Assembly (NCBI GenBank): GCA_963796915.1
Contig: CAWCNI010000007.1
Coordinates: 1 to 64,000 of the forward strand
Reading direction: 5' to 3'
Length of the DNA stretch: 64,000 bases
From: JAENWD01 sp963796915
Lineage (GTDB): Bacteria; Acidobacteriota; Vicinamibacteria; Vicinamibacterales; JAENWD01
Part shown: positions 43,678 to 51,917 of the stretch, piece by piece
Position numbering within the stretch: the first letter of the stretch is position 1
How the letters are laid out: every line of letters starts with the position of its first letter
Position numbers and translations under genes: made by a program
Notes under the pieces: model-generated
What the model was told of the DNA's origin: nothing
Database searches by the model: none
The model's input: the letters and a program-made list of their open reading frames with translations, nothing else

Positions 43678-44948
43678 CGCGACTGACGAGAAGCCTGACG
43701 TGCGTGTTGGGGACGGCCCGCCACTCGGCGGCGGCGCTCGGTCTCGGGTTGACGATGGGCGTCGCCCTCCTCGCGATCCCGCAGCGCGCTGTGGCGCAGG
43801 TGGCTGTTCACGCCGCTGAAATTCACACGATGGCCGGCGCCCCAATCACCGACGGCGTCGTGCTCATCGGCAAGGACGGCAAGATCGAAAAAGTGGGGCG
43901 CGCCGCTGATGTCGCGATTCCCGCCGGCTACCGTACCTTGACGGCGAAGGTCGTCACGCCGGGCCTGGTCGACGCGCACTCCGTCGTCGGGCTCGCCGGC
44001 GCGATGAACCAGCCGCACGACCAGATGCAACTGGAGCTGTCCGCGGCCATCCAGCCGGAGCTGCGCGCCATCGACGCCTACAACGCCCGCGAGACGCTGG
44101 TGGAATGGCTTCGCGTGCACGGCGTCACGACAGTGCAGACCGGGCACGCGCCGGGGGCGCTCATCTCCGGCCAGACGATGATCGTCAAGACAGTCGGCGA
44201 CGAAGTGGAAGACGCCGTCATCGTTCCGGTGGCTGCCGTGGCCTGTACCCTGGGCATCGACGGCCTGGCAGAGAAGGGCAAGGCGCCAGGCACGCGCGCC
44301 AAGGCCGTCGCGATGCTCCGCGCGGAGTTGCTGAAAGCGAAGGACTACGTCGCGAAGCTCGCCGGCCCCGAAGACAAGCGGCCGGCGCGCGACCTTCGGC
44401 TCGAAGCACTCGGGAAGGTCGTCACGAAGGAGATCCCGCTCCTCGTCACCGCGCAGCGCGTGGTCGACATCATGGACGCCCTGCGGATTGCGAAGGAGTT
44501 CGACATCCGCATCATCCTCGACGGCGCTGCCGAGTCATATCTCGTTCTCGATCAGATCAAGGCCGCGAAAGTGCCGGTGATCGTGCATCCGACGATGTTC
44601 CGGGCGGGGGAGGAGACCGAGAACCTCTCGTTCGAGACGCCGGCGACGCTGAAGAAGGCCGGCATCCCCGTCGCGCTGCAGAGCGGCTACGAGACCTACG
44701 TGCCGAAGACGCGCGTGGTGCTGTTCGAGGCCGCAGAGGCCGCGGCCAACGGCCTGACGTTCGAGGAGGCGCTGGCGCTGGTCACCATCGACGCTGCCAG
44801 GATTCTCGGCGTCGACAAGCGGGTCGGGTCGCTCGAGGCAGGCAAGGACGGCGACGTCGCGCTGTTCGACGGCGATCCGTTCGAGTTCGCCTCGCACGTC
44901 ACCGCCGTCGTCATCAACGGTATCGTCGTCAGCGAACAGGTGGAGTGA
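43674..44948 (+). CDS. Amidohydrolase paralogue with degenerate metal site (likely partner subunit)
   Basis: 424 residues, started by the GTG in the GTGA overlap. It has a signal sequence (LGLGLTMGVALLAIPQRAVAQ) and the amidohydrolase frame (TAKVVTPGLVDAHSVVG; VTTVQTGHAPGALISGQT; the end RVGSLEAGKDGDVALFDGDP). Most metal ligands are gone: HxH reads HSV (H102, V104), the third-His segment reads IPLLVTAQRVVDIMDAL, and the fourth reads RIILDGAAESYLV. It is therefore unlikely to be active alone. Its tight coupling to the intact copy upstream suggests a heteromer in which this chain is structural or regulatory. Confidence 0.85.
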   Translation: MTRLTRSLTCVLGTARHSAAALGLGLTMGVALLAIPQRAVAQVAVHAAEIHTMAGAPITDGVVLIGKDGKIEKVGRAADVAIPAGYRTLTAKVVTPGLVDAHSVVGLAGAMNQPHDQMQLELSAAIQPELRAIDAYNARETLVEWLRVHGVTTVQTGHAPGALISGQTMIVKTVGDEVEDAVIVPVAAVACTLGIDGLAEKGKAPGTRAKAVAMLRAELLKAKDYVAKLAGPEDKRPARDLRLEALGKVVTKEIPLLVTAQRVVDIMDALRIAKEFDIRIILDGAAESYLVLDQIKAAKVPVIVHPTMFRAGEETENLSFETPATLKKAGIPVALQSGYETYVPKTRVVLFEAAEAAANGLTFEEALALVTIDAARILGVDKRVGSLEAGKDGDVALFDGDPFEFASHVTAVVINGIVVSEQVE

Positions 44949-44955
44949 CACGACC

Positions 44956-45023
44956 GGCAGGCAGCAGGCAGCAGGCAGCAGGCGGCGGGCAGCAGGCGGC
45001 AGGCGGCAGGCGGCGGACAGCAC
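44956..45023. repeat. GGCAGGC / GGCAGCA minisatellite
   Basis: About nine units of seven bases, ggcaggc, agcaggc, ggcgggc and the like, fill half of the 140-base gap between the amidohydrolase pair and the convergent ADOP permease. It is a different word from the GGGCTAC arrays but has the same seven-base period and the same kind of location. Confidence 0.8.
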
Positions 45024-45088
45024 TCGAACAGACAATCGTGCCGGGCTCACCGCGAGTGAGCTGCCAGCCGCCTGCTGCAAGCGACCGC

Positions 45089-47761
45089 TTAGTCCTGGCG
45101 GAGCGCGGTGAGCGGATTGACGCGCATCGCGCGGCGGGTGGGCAGGAGCCATGCTGCCGCGCTCGCGATCGAGACCACGACGACGGCACCGGCAAACGTG
45201 ACCGGATCGCGCGGCCCGATGCCGATCAGCAGCGACGTCAGGAAGTGAACCAGGAGCAGCGCGGCCGCCACGCCGAGCACGACGCCTGGCCCCAGCAGGC
45301 CCAGCGCTTCTCGACCCATCAGGCGCACCAGGTCTCCCGCAGTCGCGCCGAGTGCCAGCCGGACACCGATTTCGCGCGTTCTCTGCGCCACCATGTACGA
45401 CAGCACGGCGTAGAGCCCGATCATCGCCAGCGCCAGCGCCAGGCCCGCAACGACTGACAGCAGAGTGCCTGCGAGCCGCTGACGGAACGTCGCCGCCTTC
45501 GTGTGCTCCGCGAGCGTGCGGATGTTGTAGATCGGCAGTCCCGGATCCACGGCACGCACAGCTTCCCGCACCACGCCGACCATCGACACCGGATCGCCGG
45601 CCGTCCGCACGTGAAGGCTCAACTGCGAGCTCGGAAACTGCAGCAACGGCACCCAGAAGAACGGCGCCGGCGCCTCGTTCACTGTCTCCTGGCGGCTGTC
45701 GGCGACGATGCCGACGACGCGCATCCATTGGTCGTCCCAGAAGCGCACGCGGCCGCCAAGCGCGTCGCGTCCGTTCCAGTAGCGCGCGGCCATCGCCTTG
45801 TTGATGATCACGACGCGCTCGCCATGGTCGTCGTCGGCCATCGTGAAGTCTCGCCCGCGCAGCACCGGTGTGCGGAGCGTCCGGAAGTAGTCCGGCCCGA
45901 CCAGGTTGTAGCCGCCGCCGACCCGTTCATTCGGCGCCGCCGGATAGCCGTCTACTGTCGCCGTCGTCCACGCGCCTCCGTCGAAGCCGAGCGGCACGTT
46001 GTCGCCGAGCGTGACCGACGTGACGCCGGGCGCGGCGCCAACCTTGGCGAGGAGCAGCCGATAGACCTCGCGTGCCCGATCCGGTGTGGACGCCCGCGGG
46101 TACAGGTCCACCGACGCGAGGAGCACGCCGCTCGGGTCGAAGCCGGGGTCGAAGGCGCGCGCCTGTGCCAGGCTTCTCACCAGCAGTCCGGCGGGCACGA
46201 GCAGGAGGATGGCGAGCATGACCTGCGCCACGACGAGCGCCGCACGCGTGCGGCCGCGTCCTGTCACTGTCGGCATCCCGTCCTTCAACGCGGCGACGAG
46301 ATCGCCCGAGGCGGCGACGAGCGCCGGCGCGGTCCCGAAGAGAAGGGTGGTGAGCACCGTGCACGCGACAGCAAAGAGCAGCACCCGCCAGTCGAGCGTC
46401 GCGTGAAGCGCGACGGGCAGGTCGCTCGGCGGCGCGAACGCGGTGAGCAGATCGCCGAACCAGTGCGCGACTGCCAGCGCACCGACGGTGCCGGCCGCGG
46501 CCAGCAACAGGCTCTCGACGAGCAGTTGGCGCACCAGCGCCATGCGCCCGGCGCCGAGCGAGCTGCGGATGGCCAGCTCGCGGCGTCGCGAGGCCGCGCG
46601 GGTGAGCAGGAGATTGGCGAGGTTGGCGCAGGTGATCAACAGCACGAGCGCGGAGACCGCTGACAAGACGAGCAGCACTGGCCGCAGAAGCCCGATGCTG
46701 CCGCCCGCGGCGTCGCGCAGCCGGAATGCGACGGCGCCCTCGTAGTCCTTCGCGCCGCGCGCCGTCACCAGTCGCTTGAACGCCGTGTCGAACTCGGCGC
46801 CGGCGCGAGCGGGCGAGACACCGGGGCGGAGTCGCCCGAGCAGCTCCATCCACCCCCATCCCGGCTGCGTCAGGCGATCCTTGCCCGGCATCACGAGCGC
46901 GTGCTGCGTGATGGGCATCCAGAAGTCCATCGCCAGGCCGGCCTGCCCGCCCTGGAACGCCGGTGGCGTCACGCCGACGATCGTGGCGGCGTGGCCGTTG
47001 AGGGGCAGCAGTTGCCCGATGACGCTCTGCGCGCCGCCGAAGCGCGAATGCCAGAGGGCGTCGCTGATCACGACGACCGGCGCGTCTTCAGGGCCGCGGA
47101 CATCGGCGGCGACAAACGTGCGGCCGAGCGCGGGCGGCGTGCCGATCACCGCGAAGAAGTTGTCAGTCACCAGCTCGCACCACGCGCGGCGTGGCTGGCC
47201 CTCGAAGGTCAGCGTCGTTGCCCGCGCCGAGTGCGCGGCCAGCCCCGTGACGCTGGTGAGCGAGCGCAGGTCGCGATAGTCCGGGTACAAGAAGCCGGTA
47301 TCGGGCGCGCCATGGAGGAACGACGCGAAGTGCACCAGGTCACCGGGCTCGTGGGTGCCCGGGAGCGGGGTGATCAGCACGGCGTTCACCCACGAGAACG
47401 TCGTGGTGTTGGCGCCGATCCCGAGGGCCAGCATGACGACGGCGACGAGGGTGAACAGCGGCGTGCGCCGCAGGGACTGCACGGCGGCACGAACATCGGC
47501 GCCAAGACCAGCGATCATCGGTTGTCCCTTCCAGCCGGCGACGACATCCGCGCGCGTCGGCCCCGCCAGTCCGCGGGCGGCGCGTACCTGGCGGCGGTAC
47601 CAGTCCCGCGCGCGCCGGACGCCTTCGCGCTCGAAAAGATCGCGGTAGCCTTCTTCGAGGTCGCCGGCGATGAACTCGTATTGCCGCCGCGGCACGGAGA
47701 GCCGCAGCAGCGCCCGTGCGGTCCACGGCGGCGGTGGGGCAGGACGTAGGCGATCGGCCAT
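45089..47761 (-). CDS. ADOP-family ABC permease under PadR control
   Basis: 890 residues. The first ~80 (WTARALLRLSVPRRQYEFIAGDLEEGYRDLFE) form the cytoplasmic prefix domain found on many acidobacterial ADOP permeases. Then come TM1 (TLVAVVMLALGIGANTTTFS), a MacB-like periplasmic core, a first FtsX unit (LVLLITCANLANLLLTRAAS, RRRELAIRSSLGAGRM), a second core, and a last FtsX unit (VVAGLALALAMIGLYAVLSY, RTREIGVRLALGAT, SIASAAAWLLPTRRAMRVNP). It has the prefix that the copy at 2120 lacks. It follows the PadR gene by 6 bases, the standard PadR-ADOP pair. No ATPase gene is adjacent; the substrate is unknown. Confidence 0.92.
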   Translation of the reverse strand: MADRLRPAPPPPWTARALLRLSVPRRQYEFIAGDLEEGYRDLFEREGVRRARDWYRRQVRAARGLAGPTRADVVAGWKGQPMIAGLGADVRAAVQSLRRTPLFTLVAVVMLALGIGANTTTFSWVNAVLITPLPGTHEPGDLVHFASFLHGAPDTGFLYPDYRDLRSLTSVTGLAAHSARATTLTFEGQPRRAWCELVTDNFFAVIGTPPALGRTFVAADVRGPEDAPVVVISDALWHSRFGGAQSVIGQLLPLNGHAATIVGVTPPAFQGGQAGLAMDFWMPITQHALVMPGKDRLTQPGWGWMELLGRLRPGVSPARAGAEFDTAFKRLVTARGAKDYEGAVAFRLRDAAGGSIGLLRPVLLVLSAVSALVLLITCANLANLLLTRAASRRRELAIRSSLGAGRMALVRQLLVESLLLAAAGTVGALAVAHWFGDLLTAFAPPSDLPVALHATLDWRVLLFAVACTVLTTLLFGTAPALVAASGDLVAALKDGMPTVTGRGRTRAALVVAQVMLAILLLVPAGLLVRSLAQARAFDPGFDPSGVLLASVDLYPRASTPDRAREVYRLLLAKVGAAPGVTSVTLGDNVPLGFDGGAWTTATVDGYPAAPNERVGGGYNLVGPDYFRTLRTPVLRGRDFTMADDDHGERVVIINKAMAARYWNGRDALGGRVRFWDDQWMRVVGIVADSRQETVNEAPAPFFWVPLLQFPSSQLSLHVRTAGDPVSMVGVVREAVRAVDPGLPIYNIRTLAEHTKAATFRQRLAGTLLSVVAGLALALAMIGLYAVLSYMVAQRTREIGVRLALGATAGDLVRLMGREALGLLGPGVVLGVAAALLLVHFLTSLLIGIGPRDPVTFAGAVVVVSIASAAAWLLPTRRAMRVNPLTALRQD

Positions 47762-47767
47762 CTCTCG

Positions 47768-48094
47768 TCAGGACTCGAGCAGCGGCTCGAGTCCCTCGGC
47801 AGCGAGCTTGATCCGCTTCCACGCCGCCTGCAGCGCCGCTTCGCCAGCGGCCGTCATCACGAAGTGCCGCTTGCGCCGGCCGCCGCGCTTCGCGGACGGC
47901 TCGCCAATGCGTGAGCGCACGAGCCGCTTGGTCTCGAGCCTGTCGAGCGTTGTGTAGACGGCGCCCAGCGCCACGTCACGGCCAGTCCGATCCGCGATCT
48001 CCGCCTGCACCGCCGCGCCATACGCGTCGTCTCCCAGGCGCAGCAGCGTCATGAGCACGAGCTGCTCGAACTCGCCAAGCTGAACGTCGGCCAC
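47768..48094 (-). CDS. PadR family transcriptional repressor
   Basis: 108 residues with the short PadR winged helix: LGEFEQLVLMTLLRLGDDAY, GAAVQAEIADRTGRDVALGAVYTTLDRLE (recognition helix), KRLVRSRIGEPSAKRGGRRKRHFVMTAAGEAAL. It lacks the long C-terminal dimer arm of classical PadR and matches the BlaI/PadR-like form that accompanies ADOP permeases. The start is a GTG at 48094; the AGAGG before it is unusually close. It heads the operon with the permease and probably represses it through the palindrome at 48104. Confidence 0.92.
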   Translation of the reverse strand: MADVQLGEFEQLVLMTLLRLGDDAYGAAVQAEIADRTGRDVALGAVYTTLDRLETKRLVRSRIGEPSAKRGGRRKRHFVMTAAGEAALQAAWKRIKLAAEGLEPLLES

Positions 48095-48103
48095 CTCTGA
48101 TTA

Positions 48104-48117
48104 CTACTACAAAGTAG
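48104..48117. promoter_or_regulatory. Probable PadR operator upstream of the PadR-ADOP operon
   Basis: CTACT-ACAA-AGTAG, a palindrome with perfect 5-bp arms, lies 9 bases upstream of the PadR start. The surrounding bases (TTACTACTACAAAGTAGATG) are AT-rich for this genome, as expected for a core promoter. PadR regulators of this type usually bind their own promoter at sites of the TACT-N-AGTA kind, so autoregulation is likely. Confidence 0.6.
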
Positions 48118-48148
48118 ATGAAATGGCAACCCCTCGATCTCCCGCTCC

Positions 48149-48201
48149 CATTCTTCATTCTTCATTCTTCATTCTTCACTCTTCATTCTCCATTCTTCAT
48201 T
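48149..48201. repeat. CATTCTT minisatellite before the GH51 gene
   Basis: About seven units of cattctt (with cactctt and cattctc variants) run head to tail in the 128-base gap between the divergent PadR and GH51 genes. The run is purely C/T-rich on this strand apart from single A bases, unlike the GC-rich arrays elsewhere, but again has a seven-base unit. It ends 44 bases before the GH51 start and may affect its promoter. Confidence 0.85.
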
Positions 48202-48245
48202 CCCGCCCCCTAGACCTCCCGCCCCTGCGCCGCTATGCTGCCCCC

Positions 48246-49890
48246 ATGTCACCCAGTCGCCGCACGTTCCTCCAGACTCTCGCCGCTACTGGCGCAGCCG
48301 TGGCCCTGGCGCCGCGCTCCGCGCGTGCGGCCGACGCGCACATCGAGGTCATGCTCGACGAGCCGATCGGCACCGTCGCGCCGGAGCTCTACGGGCACTT
48401 CGCCGAGCACCTCGGCGGCGTTGTCTACGACGGCATCTGGGTAGGCGAGGGCTCGAAGATCGCCAACGACTTCGGGATTCGTCGTGAGCTGACCCAGCGC
48501 CTCAAGCAGATCAAGGCCCCGGTCGTGCGCTGGCCTGGCGGCTGCTTTGCCGACAGCTACGACTGGCGCGACGGCATCGGCCCGGTGGACAAGCGCGCGA
48601 CGCGCACGAACTTCTGGGTGAACACCAAGGTTCCGCCCTCGGCCTCGCAATACGATCCGAACCACTTCGGTACCGTGGAGTTCGCGCGCTTCTGCCGCTT
48701 GTCCGGCGCGCAGCCGTACATCGCCGCCGACATCCGATCGCTGCCCGCGCGTGATTTGTATCAGTGGATCGAGTTCTGCAACTCGCCGGCGGGCACGACC
48801 ACGCTGGCCGGCGTTCGCGAAGCCGAAGGCGAGCGCGATCCCTTCAACGTGGTCTATTGGGGTGTCGGCAACGAGCCGTGGGGCTGCGGCGGCGACTTCA
48901 GCCCCGAGGACTACGCGGTCGAGTTGAAGCGCTACACGGCGTGGGTGCCGTCCTACGACCTGGCCCTGCGCTACATCGCCGCCGGCGCCAACAGCGGCGA
49001 CGTGGACTGGACGCGACGCTTCTTCGCCAAGCTGACGCAGGGCAACCCTGGCATGGCGCGCCGCCTCTGGGGCTTCTCGTTCCACCATTACGCGTGGAAC
49101 GTGAGCGCCGGGCGCACCACCGACTGGAACGAAGGCAAGGGCCCGGCCGTCGGCTTCTCGACCGAGCAGTACCTACGAGCTGCTGCGCGACGGCGACAAG
49201 ATGGACGCCTTCATCAACGCGCACTGGCAGGTGATGGGCGAGTTCGACCGCGACCGCAAGGTCAAGCTGGTCGTGGACGAGTGGGGCGCGTGGCACAAGC
49301 CGGGGACCGAAGCCGATCCGTCCCATACCCTCGGACAGACGTCGACGCTGCGGGACGCGCTGCTGGCCGGGCTGACGCTCGACACGTTCCAGCGTCACGC
49401 CGACAAGGTCGGCATGGCGAATATCGCGCAGCTGGTGAACTGCCTGCAGTCGCTGTTCGTCGCGCACGAGGACAAGTTCATCGTGACGCCGAACTACCAC
49501 GTGTTCGAGATGTACATGGACCACATGGGCGGTCAGTCCGTGCGCGCGGAGTTCTCGGCGCCGAGGGTGTCGTATCAGCGGAACGGGCAGCCGGCCACGT
49601 TCTGGGGGCTGGCCGGATCGGCCTCGCGCAAGGACAAGACCGTGGTTGTCACTGTGGTCAACCCGAGCGCCACCGATGCGCGCGTGACAGACATCACCGT
49701 GCGCGGCGCCACCATTTCGAGCTATGCGATACGGACGCTGACAGCGCCCGCGCTCGACTCCCACAACTCGTTCGACGCGCCGAATGCCGTGACCCTGCCG
49801 CCGGACATGGTCCCGGACTGGAAGGGCGGCCAGCTCACGCTGACGCTGCCGAAGGCGTCGGTGTCGCGGCTGCTCCTGAAGCTGGCGTAA
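48246..49890 (+). CDS. GH51 alpha-L-arabinofuranosidase, frameshifted
   Basis: 547 residues after correction. A twin-arginine leader (MSPSRRTFLQTLAATGAAVA) predicts export of the folded enzyme. Family motifs: IGTVAPELYGHFAEHLGGVV, PVVRWPGGCFADSYDWRDGI, the acid/base Glu in WGVGNEPWGCGGDF (about E209) and the nucleophile Glu in KLVVDEWGAWHKPG (about E345), then a beta-sandwich end. The frame breaks at 49172. Removing one C from CAGTACCTACGAG gives E-Q-Y-Y-E-L-L-R-D-G-D-K and joins the two halves. As deposited, the first frame loses the nucleophile. It should release arabinofuranose from arabinans or arabinoxylans. Neighbours: a DUF1080 gene 90 bases on and the divergent PadR. Confidence 0.9.
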
Positions 49891-49893
49891 GGC

Positions 49894-49942
49894 GGGCTAC
49901 GGGCTACGGGCTACGGGCTACGGGCTACGGGCTACGGGCTAC
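49894..49942. repeat. Heptamer minisatellite, 7 perfect GGGCTAC units
   Basis: Seven identical gggctac units in a row, followed by one degenerate unit (ggaccac), begin four bases after the GH51 stop codon. This is the most regular array of the family and fills most of the gap to the DUF1080 gene. Confidence 0.95.
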
Positions 49943-49980
49943 GGACCACGGGCTGGGGACCGCGCGTTATACTCGCCGCC

Positions 49981-50622
49981 ATGCTGAGACGGGTTGCCCT
50001 TGTCGCCGTTCTTACGCTCGCATCGGTGTCGCTTGTCGCGCAGGCGCCAGCCGCGCCGCCGCCGGGCGAGGACTGGGTGTCGCTGTTCAACGGCAAGGAC
50101 CTGGCCGGATGGGTCGAAGTCGGCAAGGAGAAGTGGACCGTCGAGGGCGGCGTCATCCACGGCCAGGCCGTCACCAGCGAGTACGGCTACCTGAAGACCG
50201 CCAAGGCGTACAAAGACTTCCATCTCGCGGTGAAGTTCCTCTGCGAGGGCGACGGCAACAGCGGCGTGTTCTTCCACACCGAGTTCACGCCAGGCACTGC
50301 CGACGTGTCCCAGGGCCTGCAGTTTGAAGTCGACTGCGCGATCAACAAGCACACCGCGGGCATCTACGGCGACGGGCGCCAGTGGATTGTCTGGCCCTCT
50401 CCCGAGAACGAGACCGTCGTCCGCCTCGGTGAGTGGAACGAATACCTGCTGAAGGTGGAGGGCAACCACTATGTGGCGCGCCTGAACGGCGTGCCCATGC
50501 TGGACTTCACCGACCCGTCACCGAAGTCCTTCGACGGCAGCATCGCCCTGCAGCTGCACGCAGGCGGCCGCGGCAACATGAAGTTCAAGGACATCTACAT
50601 CCGCGACCTCACCAGGCGCTGA
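49981..50622 (+). CDS. Secreted DUF1080 (3-keto-disaccharide hydrolase) domain protein
   Basis: 213 residues with signal peptide (RVALVAVLTLASVSLVAQ). The DUF1080 jelly roll is complete: DWVSLFNGKDLAGWVEVG, KWTVEGGVIHGQAVTSEYGY, YKDFHLAVKFLCEGDGNSGV, FFHTEF, GLQFEVDC, GEWNEYLLKVEGNHYVARLN, GSIALQLHAGGRGNMKFKDI. Characterised members split 3-keto-glycosides, and many others act on or bind glycans. Its place between the GH51 enzyme and a lactonase supports a role in sugar breakdown outside the cytoplasm. Confidence 0.9.
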   Translation: MLRRVALVAVLTLASVSLVAQAPAAPPPGEDWVSLFNGKDLAGWVEVGKEKWTVEGGVIHGQAVTSEYGYLKTAKAYKDFHLAVKFLCEGDGNSGVFFHTEFTPGTADVSQGLQFEVDCAINKHTAGIYGDGRQWIVWPSPENETVVRLGEWNEYLLKVEGNHYVARLNGVPMLDFTDPSPKSFDGSIALQLHAGGRGNMKFKDIYIRDLTRR

Positions 50623-50676
50623 CGTCGTGCACGGCCGCCTTCTACCCGGCATGACTGCTGTTCAGGAGATCAGACG

Positions 50677-51819
50677 ATGACCGCGTACCGCCTCACGTGG
50701 CTTTTCGCGGCAGCCGCCCTGCTGGCGCTCAGCATTGCCCAGCCCGCCATCGGCGCACCGCGCCTGGTCTGGATCGGCACCTACACCGGCCCGGCGAGCG
50801 ACGGCATCTACGCGTTTCGCTTCGATCCGGCGACCGGCGCCCTCACGCCGCTCGGCCTCGCGGCGCGCACGCCGAGCCCGAGCTTTCTCGCGCTGCATCC
50901 CAACGGCCGCTATCTGTACGCGGTCAACGAAACGCATGACGGCCCCGGAAAGGCCGGCTCCGTCAGCGCGTTCGCCATCGATGCGGCCAGCGGGAAACTG
51001 ACGCTCCTCAACACCCAGGCCTCGCACGGCGCCGACCCGTGCCATCTCGCCATCGACGCGACCGGCCGCTTCCTTGTCGTCGCCAACTACAGCAGCGGCA
51101 CCGACGCCGTCTTTCCCATCGCTCCTGACGGCAGGCTCGGCGACGCCGTCGGCGTCCGCGCCGACGAAGGCTCGGGTCCCGACAAGGACCGGCAGGAAGG
51201 CCCTCACGCGCACGCCGTGGTCTTCGATCACGCGAACCGGCACCTGGTTGCCGTCGATCTCGGCACCGACCAGCTGCTCGTCTATCGCTTCGACGCCGCC
51301 ACCGGCAAGTTGTCGCCAGTCGATCCGCCGGCGCTCCATGTCGTCCCGGGATCAGGCCCGCGTCACTTCGCCTTTCACCCGGACGGCAGGCGCGCCTACG
51401 CCATCAACGAGATGGCCTCCACCATCACGCCGCTGATCTGGAACGCCACGGCCGGCGTCCTCACCGCCGGCGCGCCAGTGTCGACACTGCCGGCCGGCTT
51501 CACGGGCTCCAACACCACCGCCGAACTTGCGCTCGACCAGACCGGCCGCTTTCTCTACGGCTCCAACCGCGGCCACGACAGCATCGCCACCTTCAAGGTA
51601 ACGCCGTCCGGCGCGCTCACGCTGGTCGGCCACACGTCGACGCGGGGGAAGACGCCCCGGCACTTCGCCATCGATCCGACGGGCGCCTGGCTCGTTGCCG
51701 CGAACCAGGACTCCGGCTCGCTGGCGGTATTCAAGGTCAATCCCGCGACCGGCGTGCTGACCCCGCAGGGCGACATCGTCCCCGTCGGCAGCCCTGTCTG
51801 CGTCCTGTTTTCACGCTGA
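50677..51819 (+). CDS. Secreted lactonase, 6-phosphogluconolactonase/YbhE-like seven-bladed propeller
   Basis: 380 residues with signal peptide (LTWLFAAAALLALSIAQPAIG). The beta-propeller pattern repeats about seven times: GTYTGPASDGIYAFRFDPAT, SFLALHPNGRYLYAVNE, PCHLAIDATGRFLVVANYSSG, GPHAHAVVFDHANRHLVAVD, GPRHFAFHPDGRRAYAINE, AELALDQTGRFLYGSNRGHD, PRHFAIDPTGAWLVAANQDS. This fits the lactonase family PF10282, which includes cytoplasmic Pgl and cycloisomerases; the signal peptide means that here the substrate is met outside the cytoplasm. AGGAG-like bases (ttcaggaga) precede the ATG. Confidence 0.9.
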   Translation: MTAYRLTWLFAAAALLALSIAQPAIGAPRLVWIGTYTGPASDGIYAFRFDPATGALTPLGLAARTPSPSFLALHPNGRYLYAVNETHDGPGKAGSVSAFAIDAASGKLTLLNTQASHGADPCHLAIDATGRFLVVANYSSGTDAVFPIAPDGRLGDAVGVRADEGSGPDKDRQEGPHAHAVVFDHANRHLVAVDLGTDQLLVYRFDAATGKLSPVDPPALHVVPGSGPRHFAFHPDGRRAYAINEMASTITPLIWNATAGVLTAGAPVSTLPAGFTGSNTTAELALDQTGRFLYGSNRGHDSIATFKVTPSGALTLVGHTSTRGKTPRHFAIDPTGAWLVAANQDSGSLAVFKVNPATGVLTPQGDIVPVGSPVCVLFSR

Positions 51820-51917
51820 GCGCATCTGCGGTTTTGCCGGGACGGCCGGCTTCTCATTCCGCCGCCCGTGAAGTAACCTCTCCGTTTGCCGTATTTCTCT
51901 TGAGCAGAGGCACATCC

